From: Corynebacterium breve
Lineage (GTDB): Bacteria > Actinomycetota > Actinomycetes > Mycobacteriales > Mycobacteriaceae
Direction: 5' to 3'
Assembly (NCBI RefSeq): GCF_030252165.1
Contig: NZ_CP126969.1
Coordinates: 806,001-870,000, forward strand
DNA length: 64,000 nucleotides
This document shows positions 42,428 to 50,468 of this stretch, one piece after another. A program made the position numbers and the translations under genes. Each line of letters starts with the position of its first letter. Position 1 is the first letter of the stretch. Below the pieces are notes generated by a model, which worked only from the letters and a program-made list of their open reading frames with translations, ran no database searches and had not been told where the DNA came from.

Positions 42428-42967
42428 TTATGCCTGCTTGATGCCGGAGCCTTCGACCTCAAGGGTGACCTGCTCGGAAACCAGCATGCCGCCGGAGTTA
42501 AGAGGAGCGTCAAAATCGATGCCGAAGTCCTTGCGGTTGACCTTGGTGGAAGCCTCGAAGCCAACGCGGGTGTTGCCAAATGGATCCTCTTCAACGCCGA
42601 AGACCTCGACGTCGAGGGTAACAGGCTTGGTGATGCCCTTGATGGTCAGATCGCCATCGACGGTGCCTTCGCCGTTTTCGTCCAGGTTGAACTTGGTGGA
42701 GGTGAAAGTAATCTCCGGGAACTTCATTACGTCGAAGAAGTCCTCACCCTGAACGTGAGCGTCGCGGTCAGCGTTACCGGTGTTTACGGAAGCTGCGTTG
42801 ATGACTGCTTCAGCCTTGTTGTTCTCTGGGTTGTCCTGGTCGATAACAACGGTGGAGTTCCAGTCGGTGAAGTGGCCACGGACCTTGGTAACCATTGCGT
42901 GACGTGCAACGAAGTTGATAGCGGTGTGAGCGTTGTCTAGGACGAAAGTTCCGTTGAGGTTCTGCAT
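42428..42967 (-). CDS. YceI-family lipid-binding protein
   Basis: This 179-residue protein has the YceI lipocalin-like pattern: LDNAHTAINFVARHAMVTKVRGHF near the start, then INAASVNTGNADRDAHVQG and FFDVMKFPEITFTST. The family binds isoprenoid quinones or amphiphiles. It has no signal peptide and so appears cytosolic, as for its C. glutamicum relative. AGGAG lies 8 nt before the ATG. It is divergent from rosR with an operator-like site between; C. glutamicum RosR is reported to control the equivalent gene, so expression under oxidative stress is likely. Confidence 0.94.
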   Translation of the reverse strand: MQNLNGTFVLDNAHTAINFVARHAMVTKVRGHFTDWNSTVVIDQDNPENNKAEAVINAASVNTGNADRDAHVQGEDFFDVMKFPEITFTSTKFNLDENGEGTVDGDLTIKGITKPVTLDVEVFGVEEDPFGNTRVGFEASTKVNRKDFGIDFDAPLNSGGMLVSEQVTLEVEGSGIKQA

Positions 42968-43069
42968 TGTGATGCTCCTTAAAAGCTAGTTAATCGTGAT
43001 TTTCAGTGGCGCAGCGCGATCAAGTCTTAGTGTCTTGTTTGCTGCGATGTCACCACAGTAACGAAGAGG

Positions 43070-43087
43070 ATGATGATGTGTCAACTC
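43070..43087. promoter_or_regulatory. Probable RosR operator
   Basis: ATGATGATGTGTCAACTC matches the reported C. glutamicum RosR consensus TTGTTGAYRYRTCAACWA, recalled from memory, at 15 of 18 positions, including the full YRYR-TCAAC core. It lies between divergent yceI and rosR, where such a site is expected for autoregulation and control of yceI. Confidence 0.65.
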
Positions 43088-43162
43088 CAAATTTAAAGTA
43101 ATTTTTGAAAGGTGTAGTCCGCACAGGTCAACAGCCCAATAGTTACCGTCTTGAAGAAGAAG

Positions 43163-43168
43163 TAGTAT
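43163..43168 (+). promoter_or_regulatory. Candidate -10 element for rosR
   Basis: TAGTAT lies 10 nt before the rosR ATG at 43179 with no Shine-Dalgarno between, suggesting a leaderless or near-leaderless mRNA. Confidence 0.4.
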
Positions 43169-43178
43169 CCTGAGTCGC

Positions 43179-43688
43179 ATGGCAAATGAGGCACGATGGC
43201 TAAATGATGAAGAACAAGAGATGTGGCGTGCGATGTTGGCGACATTCCGCAAGATCAACCGCGCAATGGATGAGACACTTCTCGCAGGCTCAGACCTTTC
43301 TTCCTCGGAGTTTGCTGTCCTAGTCACCCTTTCTGAAGCTGAGGACTGCCAGCTTCGTCTGCGTGACCTGTGCCTCGGTCTCGATTGGGATCGCTCACGA
43401 ACATCCCACCAAATCACCCGCATGGAACGCCGCGGGCTGGTTACCAAGCGTAAGAGTCCAGGAGATGCTCGCGGGGTCGTCGTTTCGCTTACCGACGAAG
43501 GCATGCGCCGGCTCGAACAAGCTGCGCCCGAGCACGTGGAAAGCGTGCGACGCTTGGTATTCGATCACATGCACCAAGACGATGTCGCGTCGCTGAAGCG
43601 TTTCATGAAGGGCGTGGAGGCCGTAAACAATGTGCCGGGAACCCCAGGATTTTCCGGTGCTCTCGTGGTGAATCCACCGAAGAAGTAG
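43179..43688 (+). CDS. rosR: MarR-family redox regulator, RosR-like
   Basis: This 169-residue winged-helix regulator has the MarR core (SSEFAVLVTLSEAEDCQLRLRDLCLGLDW, split here into parts, then RTSHQITRMERRGLVTKRKS and RGVVVSLTDEG). It matches RosR of C. glutamicum in its divergent position relative to yceI and in its putative operator. RosR loses DNA binding on oxidation by hydrogen peroxide. Cysteines here are Cys57 and Cys65; recalled RosR cysteines are 64, 92 and 151, so only the first appears kept. The name is by synteny and domain, not by a proven orthology search. Confidence 0.82.
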   Translation: MANEARWLNDEEQEMWRAMLATFRKINRAMDETLLAGSDLSSSEFAVLVTLSEAEDCQLRLRDLCLGLDWDRSRTSHQITRMERRGLVTKRKSPGDARGVVVSLTDEGMRRLEQAAPEHVESVRRLVFDHMHQDDVASLKRFMKGVEAVNNVPGTPGFSGALVVNPPKK

Positions 43689-43801
43689 AGGATTAATCAG
43701 GGAAAAGATCAGGGCAGACCCCGATGTGCTTAGTTGCTCCGGGGACTTCAATAGATAGTGAAGAACAAAACAACCGCTATTACCCAGAAAGGTCGCCCCA
43801 A

Positions 43802-43996
43802 ATGTCTGATATGTTTTCCCGCCGCCTCGTCCGCTCCCGCACCGACCGTATGATCGCCGGTGTTTGTGGAGGCATCGCCGAAACCTACGGAATCAACGCA
43901 ACCCTCGTCCGCCTGCTTTTCGTCGCGGCAACTCTGCTTGGTTTCTCCGGCGTGCTGCTCTACATCATCGCTTGGTTCCTGATGCCCGAGTACTAA
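43802..43996 (+). CDS. Small PspC-domain membrane protein
   Basis: This 64-residue protein is a minimal PspC domain: RRLVRSRTDRMIAGVCGGIA, then ETYGINATLVRLLFV and a single membrane helix ending LYIIAWFLMPEY. PspC proteins sense or respond to membrane stress. ATG 43802 has AAAGG 10 nt upstream; the in-frame ATG at 43724 would add 26 residues unlike the family. A strong hairpin follows. Confidence 0.92.
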   Translation: MSDMFSRRLVRSRTDRMIAGVCGGIAETYGINATLVRLLFVAATLLGFSGVLLYIIAWFLMPEY

Positions 43997-44007
43997 TCCC
44001 CAACCCA

Positions 44008-44043
44008 CACGTTGCCCACGCGAGTAGTCGCGTGGGCAACGTG
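44008..44043. terminator. Hairpin between pspC-like gene and GNAT-Nudix gene
   Basis: A perfect 16-bp GC-rich stem (44008-44023 with 44028-44043) encloses the loop GTAG between two convergent genes. No U-tract follows on either side, but stem strength and position suggest bidirectional termination. Confidence 0.75.
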
Positions 44044-44063
44044 CGTTGGTGCCCGATCCAGTG

Positions 44064-45053
44064 TCAGATAGTCGATGGTCGTGGGCGCACGGGGTCGTCG
44101 TCAAGCACTGGAGTGATATTCGGGCGGTAGGCGAGTGCATCTGCTACCTTGTCGAAAGTGCCCAACTCGGTAAGTAGCGCTTTGGTGGGAGCCATCAATC
44201 GAATCCACCCGGCCTCGTTGTCGTCGAGAAGGCTCTTAACAGATTCCCAAGCTGAGCGGAGTGCTTCGGTTGTGGTGTTTTGCCACGCAATGTGCTGCTC
44301 TGGTCTCACGAAGGTCAGGAAAAACGCCACGTCAAAGCGACGTCGTCCACCGGGAGGAGTAACCCAGTTGTCCCACGGAACGAGGTTCCTAGCTGCGAGC
44401 TCGATTCCACACTCTTCGGCGACCTCACGGATGGCGGCGGACACGAGAACATCCGCAGGAGGTAGGGCGGTGTGGCTCCATGCGCTAGACACCTCAGCCG
44501 CAATGGTAAGCTGGTTGTCATAATCGCGAGGATCCACCCGGCCACCTGGGAAGACGACGGCATCTGCTGCGAAATCCATCGTGCCGACGCGGTGTTGGAC
44601 AAAGACCTCGAGACCTTTGGGGCCATCGCGCAGCGGTAGAACGCTGACCGCCGGATGGGGATGTACGGGTTGCGCCAGCTCCTTCATCATCGGCTGGTGA
44701 CCGGGCTTATTCAGGGGACGGAGCGCGACGGGAAGGTCTTCGGTCATTTGGTAGCCTAGCTCAGCAAGAAACGCTGCCCGCTTGGTTACCAAGGTCAGGG
44801 CAGTTGCACCACGGGCGATGACTTCGGCTTCCACCGCCGTCACGAGCGCTTGGTCAACTCCGCGCTCGGACCACTCAGGCTCGACGAACAGATCGACGAG
44901 GTGATACACGCCGTCGGATTCCGAAACCTGGGCATGGCCGACGAGCCGATCGACGTAGCAGACCATCGTGAAGCCACGCGGGCTTGGGGGATCGCCGACC
45001 CCGTCTGCTTCGGTTCCCAGTCGAATTTGCCATCTGACGCTGTCCTGCACCAT
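44064..45053 (-). CDS. GNAT-Nudix fusion protein with an enlarged Nudix box
   Basis: This 329-residue protein joins an N-terminal acetyltransferase-like half (about 25-115, with VDLFVEPEWSERGVDQALV, the acetyl-CoA loop region) and a C-terminal Nudix hydrolase. The Nudix box starts at VVFPGGRVDPRD and ends at AAIREVAEECGIEL, with about 30 intervening residues, as in the NUDT19/RP2p group that hydrolyses CoA derivatives. Whether the GNAT half is active is uncertain, since the R/QxxGxG/A acetyl-CoA motif is replaced by SERGVDQ. I start at ATG 45053; 45071 is also possible. An inverted-repeat element lies upstream. Confidence 0.83.
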   Translation of the reverse strand: MVQDSVRWQIRLGTEADGVGDPPSPRGFTMVCYVDRLVGHAQVSESDGVYHLVDLFVEPEWSERGVDQALVTAVEAEVIARGATALTLVTKRAAFLAELGYQMTEDLPVALRPLNKPGHQPMMKELAQPVHPHPAVSVLPLRDGPKGLEVFVQHRVGTMDFAADAVVFPGGRVDPRDYDNQLTIAAEVSSAWSHTALPPADVLVSAAIREVAEECGIELAARNLVPWDNWVTPPGGRRRFDVAFFLTFVRPEQHIAWQNTTTEALRSAWESVKSLLDDNEAGWIRLMAPTKALLTELGTFDKVADALAYRPNITPVLDDDPVRPRPSTI

Positions 45054-45130
45054 GAGGCCACTGTGCCACAAGTACGCCGACTCTGGGTTCCGCGGCCAAT
45101 ATCTGGCCCAGGATGGGTGATTTTTGGCAC

Positions 45131-45207
45131 ACTGACCTTTACAGAATGACCTTTACCATTGAACGGAATGAAGGCTTGTCGGTAAAGGTCAATCTATAAA
45201 GGTCAGT
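45131..45207. repeat. 77-bp inverted-repeat element with four TGACCTTTA half-sites
   Basis: Two 27-bp arms (45131-45157 and 45181-45207) are inverted copies identical at 25 of 27 positions, with a 23-bp spacer. Each arm holds two copies of TGACCTTTA, 14 bp apart: 45133-45141, 45147-45155, and inverted 45183-45191, 45197-45205. It lies between tRNA-Arg and the GNAT-Nudix gene, both read leftwards. It could be a cooperative operator, a long RNA hairpin or a remnant of a small mobile element; no target-site duplication is evident. Confidence 0.92.
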
Positions 45208-45280
45208 TTGGGAGAGAACGGGGCGGATGGTCGGCCTTCCCGGCCAGAGCACGTGGTGCAAAATCCCCAAAAACAAAAAG

Positions 45281-45354
45281 TGTCCCCGACAGGATTCGAA
45301 CCTGCGACCTTTGGTACCGGAAACCAATGCTCTAATCCACTGAGCTACGGAGAC
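45281..45354 (-). tRNA. tRNA-Arg, anticodon CCG
   Basis: The minus strand folds as a full cloverleaf: acceptor GTCTCCG / CGGGGAC with one G-T pair, anticodon stem TTGGT / ACCAA around the loop TTCCGGT (anticodon CCG), and T-arm AGGTTCGAATCCT. The discriminator is A; CCA is not encoded. A T-rich stretch (CTTTTTGTTTTT) follows immediately and can terminate. It lies near argS, encoding the cognate synthetase, as in C. glutamicum. Confidence 0.97.
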
Positions 45355-45446
45355 GAAATCCGCTGCGCAAAGCACATTGAAGTGATTTGCACAACGGGTA
45401 AGACTTTAGCACGCACCGGCCAAAGCCAGAAAACGCGTGTCAGGAG

Positions 45447-47057
45447 CTATCGAGCCTCGAAGTAGCCAGGGGCGTCAGTCACAGACACCTCGCCGCCACG
45501 TAGGTAGTCAATCACAATCTGATCCACCACTTTATTGCCGAAGCCGACATGCCCGTGCCCAGGTCCATGCACCGTAACCAGGTGTGTACCCATTGGTTCG
45601 GAGATGCCGCCGCGATACTGATACGGGGTTTGCGGATCATTGGTGCCTTGTACCTGCAACGGTCGGATGCGCAGCCGAGAACCATCGAGCGGAACAAGGC
45701 CTGTTACTGGGCCGGTGCCGTTGCACATCGCGCCTGCTGCGGCCAGTGCTGGTGGGGCGTCGAAAATGTCGCCGGTGACGTAGTTCGCCCACACCGCGGC
45801 CGGGATCATAGAGTGGTCGGCTGGATAGACGTTCTCGTTGCACAGCTGGATGGCCTGAAGCTGCGAGCTGGCGGTGGCCTGGGCAGTCATTTCGGCCGCG
45901 AGCTCGTCGGAAAGCTCCTGTGGTGCAAGCAAATCACCGGTGCCGTTGGTGGCTTTGGCCAGCTCTTCCCAGAAGTGCGGTGCTGGAACCAACTGGCGAG
46001 TTGCTGCTAAGAGGGGAGAGTATGCCTGGTTTGCACCAGGGTTGAGCATGCGGCTGACGATGCCCTCGCCTTCGACGCGCGCCTTTCCACTCGAGGTGAG
46101 AGCATCGGCACCTGCTTGGCCGGCGAATTCGAGGCCGGGTGGGAGGTCGCCAACTTGAGCAGGAGGTGGGACGACGGTGGGATTGGTGCCCGTCTCGGCG
46201 ACGACCTTGTTGGACCAGTACTGGTAGGCCTTAAGCGGGGTGTCGCCCATTCCGAAGCGATCGTTGTTGGCAGCCACCCACTCGAAGTAGCTGTGCAGGG
46301 TTTTCTCGTATCCTGCTTTCTGTACCTTGATGGTGCCCTGCCAGGCGAGTGCTGGATCCATAGCGGAATCGAGCACCACTCGGTCAGTGTTTTGCGGGTA
46401 CATCGTGGCGAAAGCGGAGCCCAAGTAGGTGCCGTAGGAAAGGCCCATGATGGAAATTTGATCTTCGCCGAGAGCGCGTCGAACTTCGTTCCAGTCCCGA
46501 GCATTGTTTTCGGTGGTGATGGACGAAGTAAAACCCGGGTGCGACTTTTCGCAGGCGGCCCGTGAGAACCCACCGGCGTTCAAAACAGCATCGGAACTAA
46601 GCTGCATCGCCTGAATTGGATCTGCGGGCTCGTCGACTTCGCAGTTGAGCGGCGACGAGTGCGCTAGCCCACGAGGCTGCACCGCGATCAGGTCCCACTC
46701 GTTTCGGATGTCCTGTGGCCAAGAGAAGTAGCCGTCTTTCGTGCCGAAGTAAGAATAGGCATCGCCACCAGGGCCTCCGGGGTTGCCAAACAGTACTCCG
46801 CGGCGCGCCCCAGGAGCTTCGGCCTTGATGCGCAAGAACCCCAGTGAAACCTTGGGGCCGTCGGGGTCGTCGTAATGCATTGGCACTTCGATGCGGCCGC
46901 ATTCAGCGTTGGTTGCATCTACGTGGACGGGGCAGTGCTCCCAAGCGATGTTCGGTGTCTCGGCAACAGCAGGAGAAGTAACTCCGGCTGCTGCGACGAA
47001 CACGGCAATCGCAATGCCTAATGTGCGCTTCGTTATGGAACTAATCGGGTTCAACAT
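45447..47057 (-). CDS. Secreted tripeptidyl-aminopeptidase-like alpha/beta hydrolase
   Basis: This 536-residue protein has a Sec signal peptide (MLNPISSITKRTLGIAIAVF then a PAVAET cleavage region) and an alpha/beta hydrolase fold of the SlpD/E-tripeptidyl aminopeptidase group. Motifs: LFGNPGGPGGDAYSYF (oxyanion region), the nucleophile elbow GLSYGTYLG, VVLDSAMDP and the late His in VHGPGHGHVGFGN. It probably releases N-terminal peptides from exported or extracellular substrates. It is divergent from argS; from memory the same gene sits there in C. glutamicum. Confidence 0.92.
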   Translation of the reverse strand: MLNPISSITKRTLGIAIAVFVAAAGVTSPAVAETPNIAWEHCPVHVDATNAECGRIEVPMHYDDPDGPKVSLGFLRIKAEAPGARRGVLFGNPGGPGGDAYSYFGTKDGYFSWPQDIRNEWDLIAVQPRGLAHSSPLNCEVDEPADPIQAMQLSSDAVLNAGGFSRAACEKSHPGFTSSITTENNARDWNEVRRALGEDQISIMGLSYGTYLGSAFATMYPQNTDRVVLDSAMDPALAWQGTIKVQKAGYEKTLHSYFEWVAANNDRFGMGDTPLKAYQYWSNKVVAETGTNPTVVPPPAQVGDLPPGLEFAGQAGADALTSSGKARVEGEGIVSRMLNPGANQAYSPLLAATRQLVPAPHFWEELAKATNGTGDLLAPQELSDELAAEMTAQATASSQLQAIQLCNENVYPADHSMIPAAVWANYVTGDIFDAPPALAAAGAMCNGTGPVTGLVPLDGSRLRIRPLQVQGTNDPQTPYQYRGGISEPMGTHLVTVHGPGHGHVGFGNKVVDQIVIDYLRGGEVSVTDAPGYFEAR

Positions 47058-47088
47058 AGAACTTTCCAGGTAGATGACAGGGGTTTAT

Positions 47089-47103
47089 TGGAATTGTATT
47101 CCA
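47089..47103. promoter_or_regulatory. Perfect 15-bp inverted repeat upstream of the secreted hydrolase
   Basis: TGGAATTGTATTCCA (6-3-6) lies about 32 bp upstream of the hydrolase ATG, in position for an operator. No regulator is recognised. The rest of the 236-bp gap to argS has purine-rich repeats of GGGAAA and a candidate argS promoter. Confidence 0.35.
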
Positions 47104-47279
47104 TACTCAAGGGGTCGCGAGGGAAACGCGACACGGGAAACCGGGAAACATAGGGCAACAGGGCAGTCGGTGCGTCGCTTCTCAATTGGAGGGGGCCCAC
47201 CGGCTGTTTTGTCTGGTAAGACAAGGTTACTTGTCGAAGAATCAATGAACCTTATTCAGAGATTGTCGGGTGTCTCTAC

Positions 47280-47285
47280 TAGACT
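47280..47285 (+). promoter_or_regulatory. Candidate -10 element for leaderless argS mRNA
   Basis: TAGACT ends 8 nt before the argS ATG at 47294, with no Shine-Dalgarno sequence between, as expected for a leaderless transcript. Confidence 0.45.
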
Positions 47286-47293
47286 TTTGCCTC

Positions 47294-48946
47294 ATGACAC
47301 CTGCAGATCTCGCCGCAACAATTAAGGACTCGACAGTTAGCGTCCTGAAAGCCCATGACCTTGATGCTTCAGTCGTACCTGAAACTGTGACCGTCGAGCG
47401 TCCACGCAACCCCGAACACGGCGATTATTCCACCAACATTGCTATGCAGGTAGCGAAGAAGGCGGGCACAAATCCACGCGAGCTTGCGGGCTGGCTTGTC
47501 GACGAACTGGCGAACAACCCGGAAATCGCTTCCGCAGACGTTGCCGGTCCGGGCTTTATTAACCTCCGTCTCGGTGCTGCCGCGCAAGGGTCGATCATCA
47601 CCGCGGTGCTTGACCAAGCAGAGGATTTCGGGCGTCTGGACATCTACGCAAACGAGAAGATCAACTTGGAATTCGTCTCGGCCAATCCGACCGGGCCGAT
47701 TCACCTGGGCGGAACCCGCTGGGCAGCAGTGGGTGATTCCCTAGGCCGAGTCCTGGAAGCCGCCGGTGCTGAGGTCGTCCGTGAGTATTACTTTAACGAC
47801 CACGGCGAGCAGATTAACCGCTTCGCGCGCTCCCTAGTTGCAGCGGCCAAGGGCGAACCTACCCCAGAAGACGGTTACGGAGGCGACTACATCAAGGAGA
47901 TCGCTGACGCGGTCGTCGCCAAGCGTCCTGATGCTCTAAGTGGCGATGCAGAGGTTGTCGAGGAGAACTTCCGTGCCGACGGTGTGGAGATGATGTTTGA
48001 GCACATCAAGACCTCCCTGCATGATTTTGGCACCGACTTTGACGTATTCTTCCACGAAAATTCGCTGTTTGAGTCGGGCGCGGTGGACAAGTCCGTGCAA
48101 AAACTAAAGGACAACGGAAACCTCTACGAGGCCGACGGCGCTTGGTGGCTGCGTTCGTCGAACTTTGGCGACGACAAGGACCGCGTGGTGATCAAGTCCG
48201 ACGGGAACCACGCCTACATCGCCGGTGATATCGCTTACGTGGCCGACAAGTTTGATCGTGGCCATACCCTGGCGATCTACATGCTTGGCGCTGACCACCA
48301 CGGTTATATTGCGCGCTTGCGCGCCGCGGCCGCTGCGATGGGCTATGACCCTGAGCGAGTCGAGGTACTCATTGGGCAAATGGTGAATTTGGTGCGCGAC
48401 GGCAAGGCTGTGCGCATGTCGAAGCGTGCAGGAACCGTGATCACCCTCGACGACTTGGTCGATGCGATCGGTGTCGATGCGGCGCGTTACTCGCTAGTTC
48501 GCTCCAGTGTGGATTCCTCGCTGGATATTGATCTTGCGTTGTGGGCGTCTCAGTCATCCGACAACCCTGTCTACTACGTCCAGTACGGACATGCGCGTCT
48601 TTGCTCCATCAAGCGTAAGGCGGAAGACGCTGGCGTGACTTTTGATGATGCGGACCTGTCGCTGCTGACTCATGACAAGGAAGGCGATTTGATTCGCACC
48701 TTGGGTGAATTCCCTGGGGTTATCGAGTCGGCTGCGACACTTCGCGAGCCACACCGAGTTGCTCGCTATGCCGAGGAGCTAGCGGGAGTGTTCCATAGGT
48801 TTTACGACGCATGCCAGATTTTGCCCAAGGCAGGGGAGGGCAAAGAACCGATTCACTCGGCTCGTTTGGCCTTGGCAGTTGCAACCCGTCAGGTCTTGGC
48901 AAATGCGCTGGGGCTACTCGGCGTGACCGCACCGGAAAGAATGTAA
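47294..48946 (+). CDS. argS: Arginyl-tRNA synthetase
   Basis: This 550-residue class I synthetase charges tRNA-Arg. It carries the HIGH-like motif [11 protein letters not shown], the KMSKS-like [16 protein letters not shown] and the N-terminal Add-1 domain ([18 protein letters not shown]). ATG 47294 starts [12 protein letters not shown]; an in-frame ATG at 47270 would add eight residues but lies upstream of the candidate promoter. lysA follows after 11 bp, so both are cotranscribed as in C. glutamicum. Confidence 0.97.
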   Translation: MTPADLAATIKDSTVSVLKAHDLDASVVPETVTVERPRNPEHGDYSTNIAMQVAKKAGTNPRELAGWLVDELANNPEIASADVAGPGFINLRLGAAAQGSIITAVLDQAEDFGRLDIYANEKINLEFVSANPTGPIHLGGTRWAAVGDSLGRVLEAAGAEVVREYYFNDHGEQINRFARSLVAAAKGEPTPEDGYGGDYIKEIADAVVAKRPDALSGDAEVVEENFRADGVEMMFEHIKTSLHDFGTDFDVFFHENSLFESGAVDKSVQKLKDNGNLYEADGAWWLRSSNFGDDKDRVVIKSDGNHAYIAGDIAYVADKFDRGHTLAIYMLGADHHGYIARLRAAAAAMGYDPERVEVLIGQMVNLVRDGKAVRMSKRAGTVITLDDLVDAIGVDAARYSLVRSSVDSSLDIDLALWASQSSDNPVYYVQYGHARLCSIKRKAEDAGVTFDDADLSLLTHDKEGDLIRTLGEFPGVIESAATLREPHRVARYAEELAGVFHRFYDACQILPKAGEGKEPIHSARLALAVATRQVLANALGLLGVTAPERM

Positions 48947-48957
48947 GCAGGGGGAAA

Positions 48958-50298
48958 ATGATGACGAACTTTAATGATCTACCGGCACATGTTTGGCCAC
49001 GTAACGCAGCGCGTCAGGAAGACGGCGTTGTCACGATTGCAGGAGTTCCCCTGCCAGAGATTGCCGAAGAGTACGGCACACCAGTCTTTGTCGTTGACGA
49101 AGACGACTTCCGCTCCCGCTGCCGAGACATGGCCAACGCTTTCGGCGGGGCACAGAATGTGCACTACGCGTCTAAGGCCTTCCTCACCCGTCGCATTGCG
49201 CGCTGGGTCGATGAAGAAGGCCTCGCGCTAGACGTCGCCAGCGAAAATGAACTTCGGTTGGCATTGTCCGCTGAGTTTCCCGCTGAGCGCATCACCGTGC
49301 ACGGTAACAACAAGTCTGCAGCGTTCTTGCGCCTGTGCGTTGCAGAAGGCGTCGGACACGTCGTGCTCGATTCGCCACAGGAACTCGAACTACTCGACAT
49401 GATTGCGCGTTCCCAGGACAAGGTCCAGGAAGTGTTCATCCGCGTCAAACCGGGCGTAGAGGCGCACACCCACGAATTCATTGCAACAAGCCACGAGGAC
49501 CAGAAGTTTGGCTTTTCCCTGGCATCAGGTTCCGCGTGGGAGGCCGCAAAGGCTGCACACAATGCAGAGAACCTAGATCTCGGCGGGCTGCACTGCCACG
49601 TCGGCTCGCAGGTGTTTGACGCTGAGGGCTTCAAGCTCGCTGCGGAGCGCGTCCTCGACCTCTACGCACGCATTCACAACGAGCTTGGCGTGGACCTGCC
49701 CTACCTCGACCTCGGTGGCGGTTACGGCATTGCATACACCGTCGACGAGGAACCGTTGGATGTGGCAGCGGTGGCAAAAGAACTGCTCGCAGCCGTTAAC
49801 GAGTTCGCTGCCGAGCTCGGCATCGCGGCACCTACTGTTGTCGTCGAACCGGGCCGAGCGATTGCTGGCCCAACGGCCGTGACCGTCTACGAAGTCGGCA
49901 CGATCAAAGACGTGCATGTCGACGACGACACCACCCGACGCTACATCTCGGTTGACGGAGGCATGAGCGACAACATCCGCCCAGCCCTCTACGAAGCGGA
50001 ATACGATACTCGCGTGGTCAGCGGATTTACCGACGGCGAGAAATTGCAGGCGCGTCTGGTCGGTTCGCACTGCGAGTCAGGCGACATCATCGTCAAAGAC
50101 ACCCAGTACCCCGCAGACGTATCCACTGGGGATCTCATCGGTGTTGCTGCTACGGGTGCTTACTGCTACGCCATGAGCTCCAACTACAACGCCTTTGGCA
50201 AGCCTGCGGTGGTAAGTGTGCGCACCGGGCGCGTCACGCCTATGCTGCGCCGCCAGACGATTGAGGACCTTTTGGCGTTGGAGTCTGCGCAGCCCTAA
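48958..50298 (+). CDS. lysA: Diaminopimelate decarboxylase
   Basis: This 446-residue PLP enzyme (fold type III) makes L-lysine from meso-diaminopimelate. The PLP lysine lies in HYASKAFLT, with [30 protein letters not shown], and the catalytic GSHCESGD late. The start is ATG 48958 or 48961 behind a GGGGG-type Shine-Dalgarno; the upstream open frame from 48811 overlaps argS and is not family-like. It forms the classical argS-lysA unit. Confidence 0.98.
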   Translation: MMTNFNDLPAHVWPRNAARQEDGVVTIAGVPLPEIAEEYGTPVFVVDEDDFRSRCRDMANAFGGAQNVHYASKAFLTRRIARWVDEEGLALDVASENELRLALSAEFPAERITVHGNNKSAAFLRLCVAEGVGHVVLDSPQELELLDMIARSQDKVQEVFIRVKPGVEAHTHEFIATSHEDQKFGFSLASGSAWEAAKAAHNAENLDLGGLHCHVGSQVFDAEGFKLAAERVLDLYARIHNELGVDLPYLDLGGGYGIAYTVDEEPLDVAAVAKELLAAVNEFAAELGIAAPTVVVEPGRAIAGPTAVTVYEVGTIKDVHVDDDTTRRYISVDGGMSDNIRPALYEAEYDTRVVSGFTDGEKLQARLVGSHCESGDIIVKDTQYPADVSTGDLIGVAATGAYCYAMSSNYNAFGKPAVVSVRTGRVTPMLRRQTIEDLLALESAQP

Positions 50299-50372
50299 CT
50301 AACACTTCGCGCAAACTGGTGCGAGTGAATATAGATTTGTAACCGTAAGTACTGCACTGAATACTTGAAAGG

Positions 50373-50378
50373 TACACT
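50373..50378 (+). promoter_or_regulatory. Candidate -10 element upstream of hom
   Basis: TACACT, a good corynebacterial -10, lies 8 nt before the ATG of a short leader ORF and about 90 bp before hom. The matching -35 is not clear. Confidence 0.5.
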
Positions 50379-50386
50379 GAGCAACC

Positions 50387-50419
50387 ATGTGCTCTTTCGT
50401 AGTACAGCAGTGCGGATAG
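50387..50419 (+). CDS. Possible leaderless leader peptide of hom-thrB
   Basis: ATG TGC TCT TTC GTA GTA CAG CAG TGC GGA TAG would encode MCSFVVQQCG, starting 8 nt after a candidate -10 element, so the mRNA could be leaderless. The peptide has two Cys codons in ten. A 49-bp gap separates it from hom. It could be an attenuator leader or chance; no mutually exclusive hairpins were found. Confidence 0.35.
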   Translation: MCSFVVQQCG

Positions 50420-50468
50420 CGTCCACGCGTCACCACAGAAATATCAAACGATCAGGAGAAACAAGACT

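Noticed and set aside
45139..45375. 78-residue minus-strand ORF with FVSVAQWIRALVSGTKGR
   Set aside because: It is a translation of the tRNA-Arg gene, a well-known false protein; the plus-strand ORF 45208-45465 with SPTGFEPATFGTG is the other-strand shadow.
48811..48957. N-terminal extension of LysA
   Set aside because: It overlaps argS in another frame and has no similarity to LysA; a Shine-Dalgarno precedes ATG 48958.
49573..50070. 165-residue minus-strand ORF in lysA
   Set aside because: Antisense shadow; lysA is intact on the other strand.
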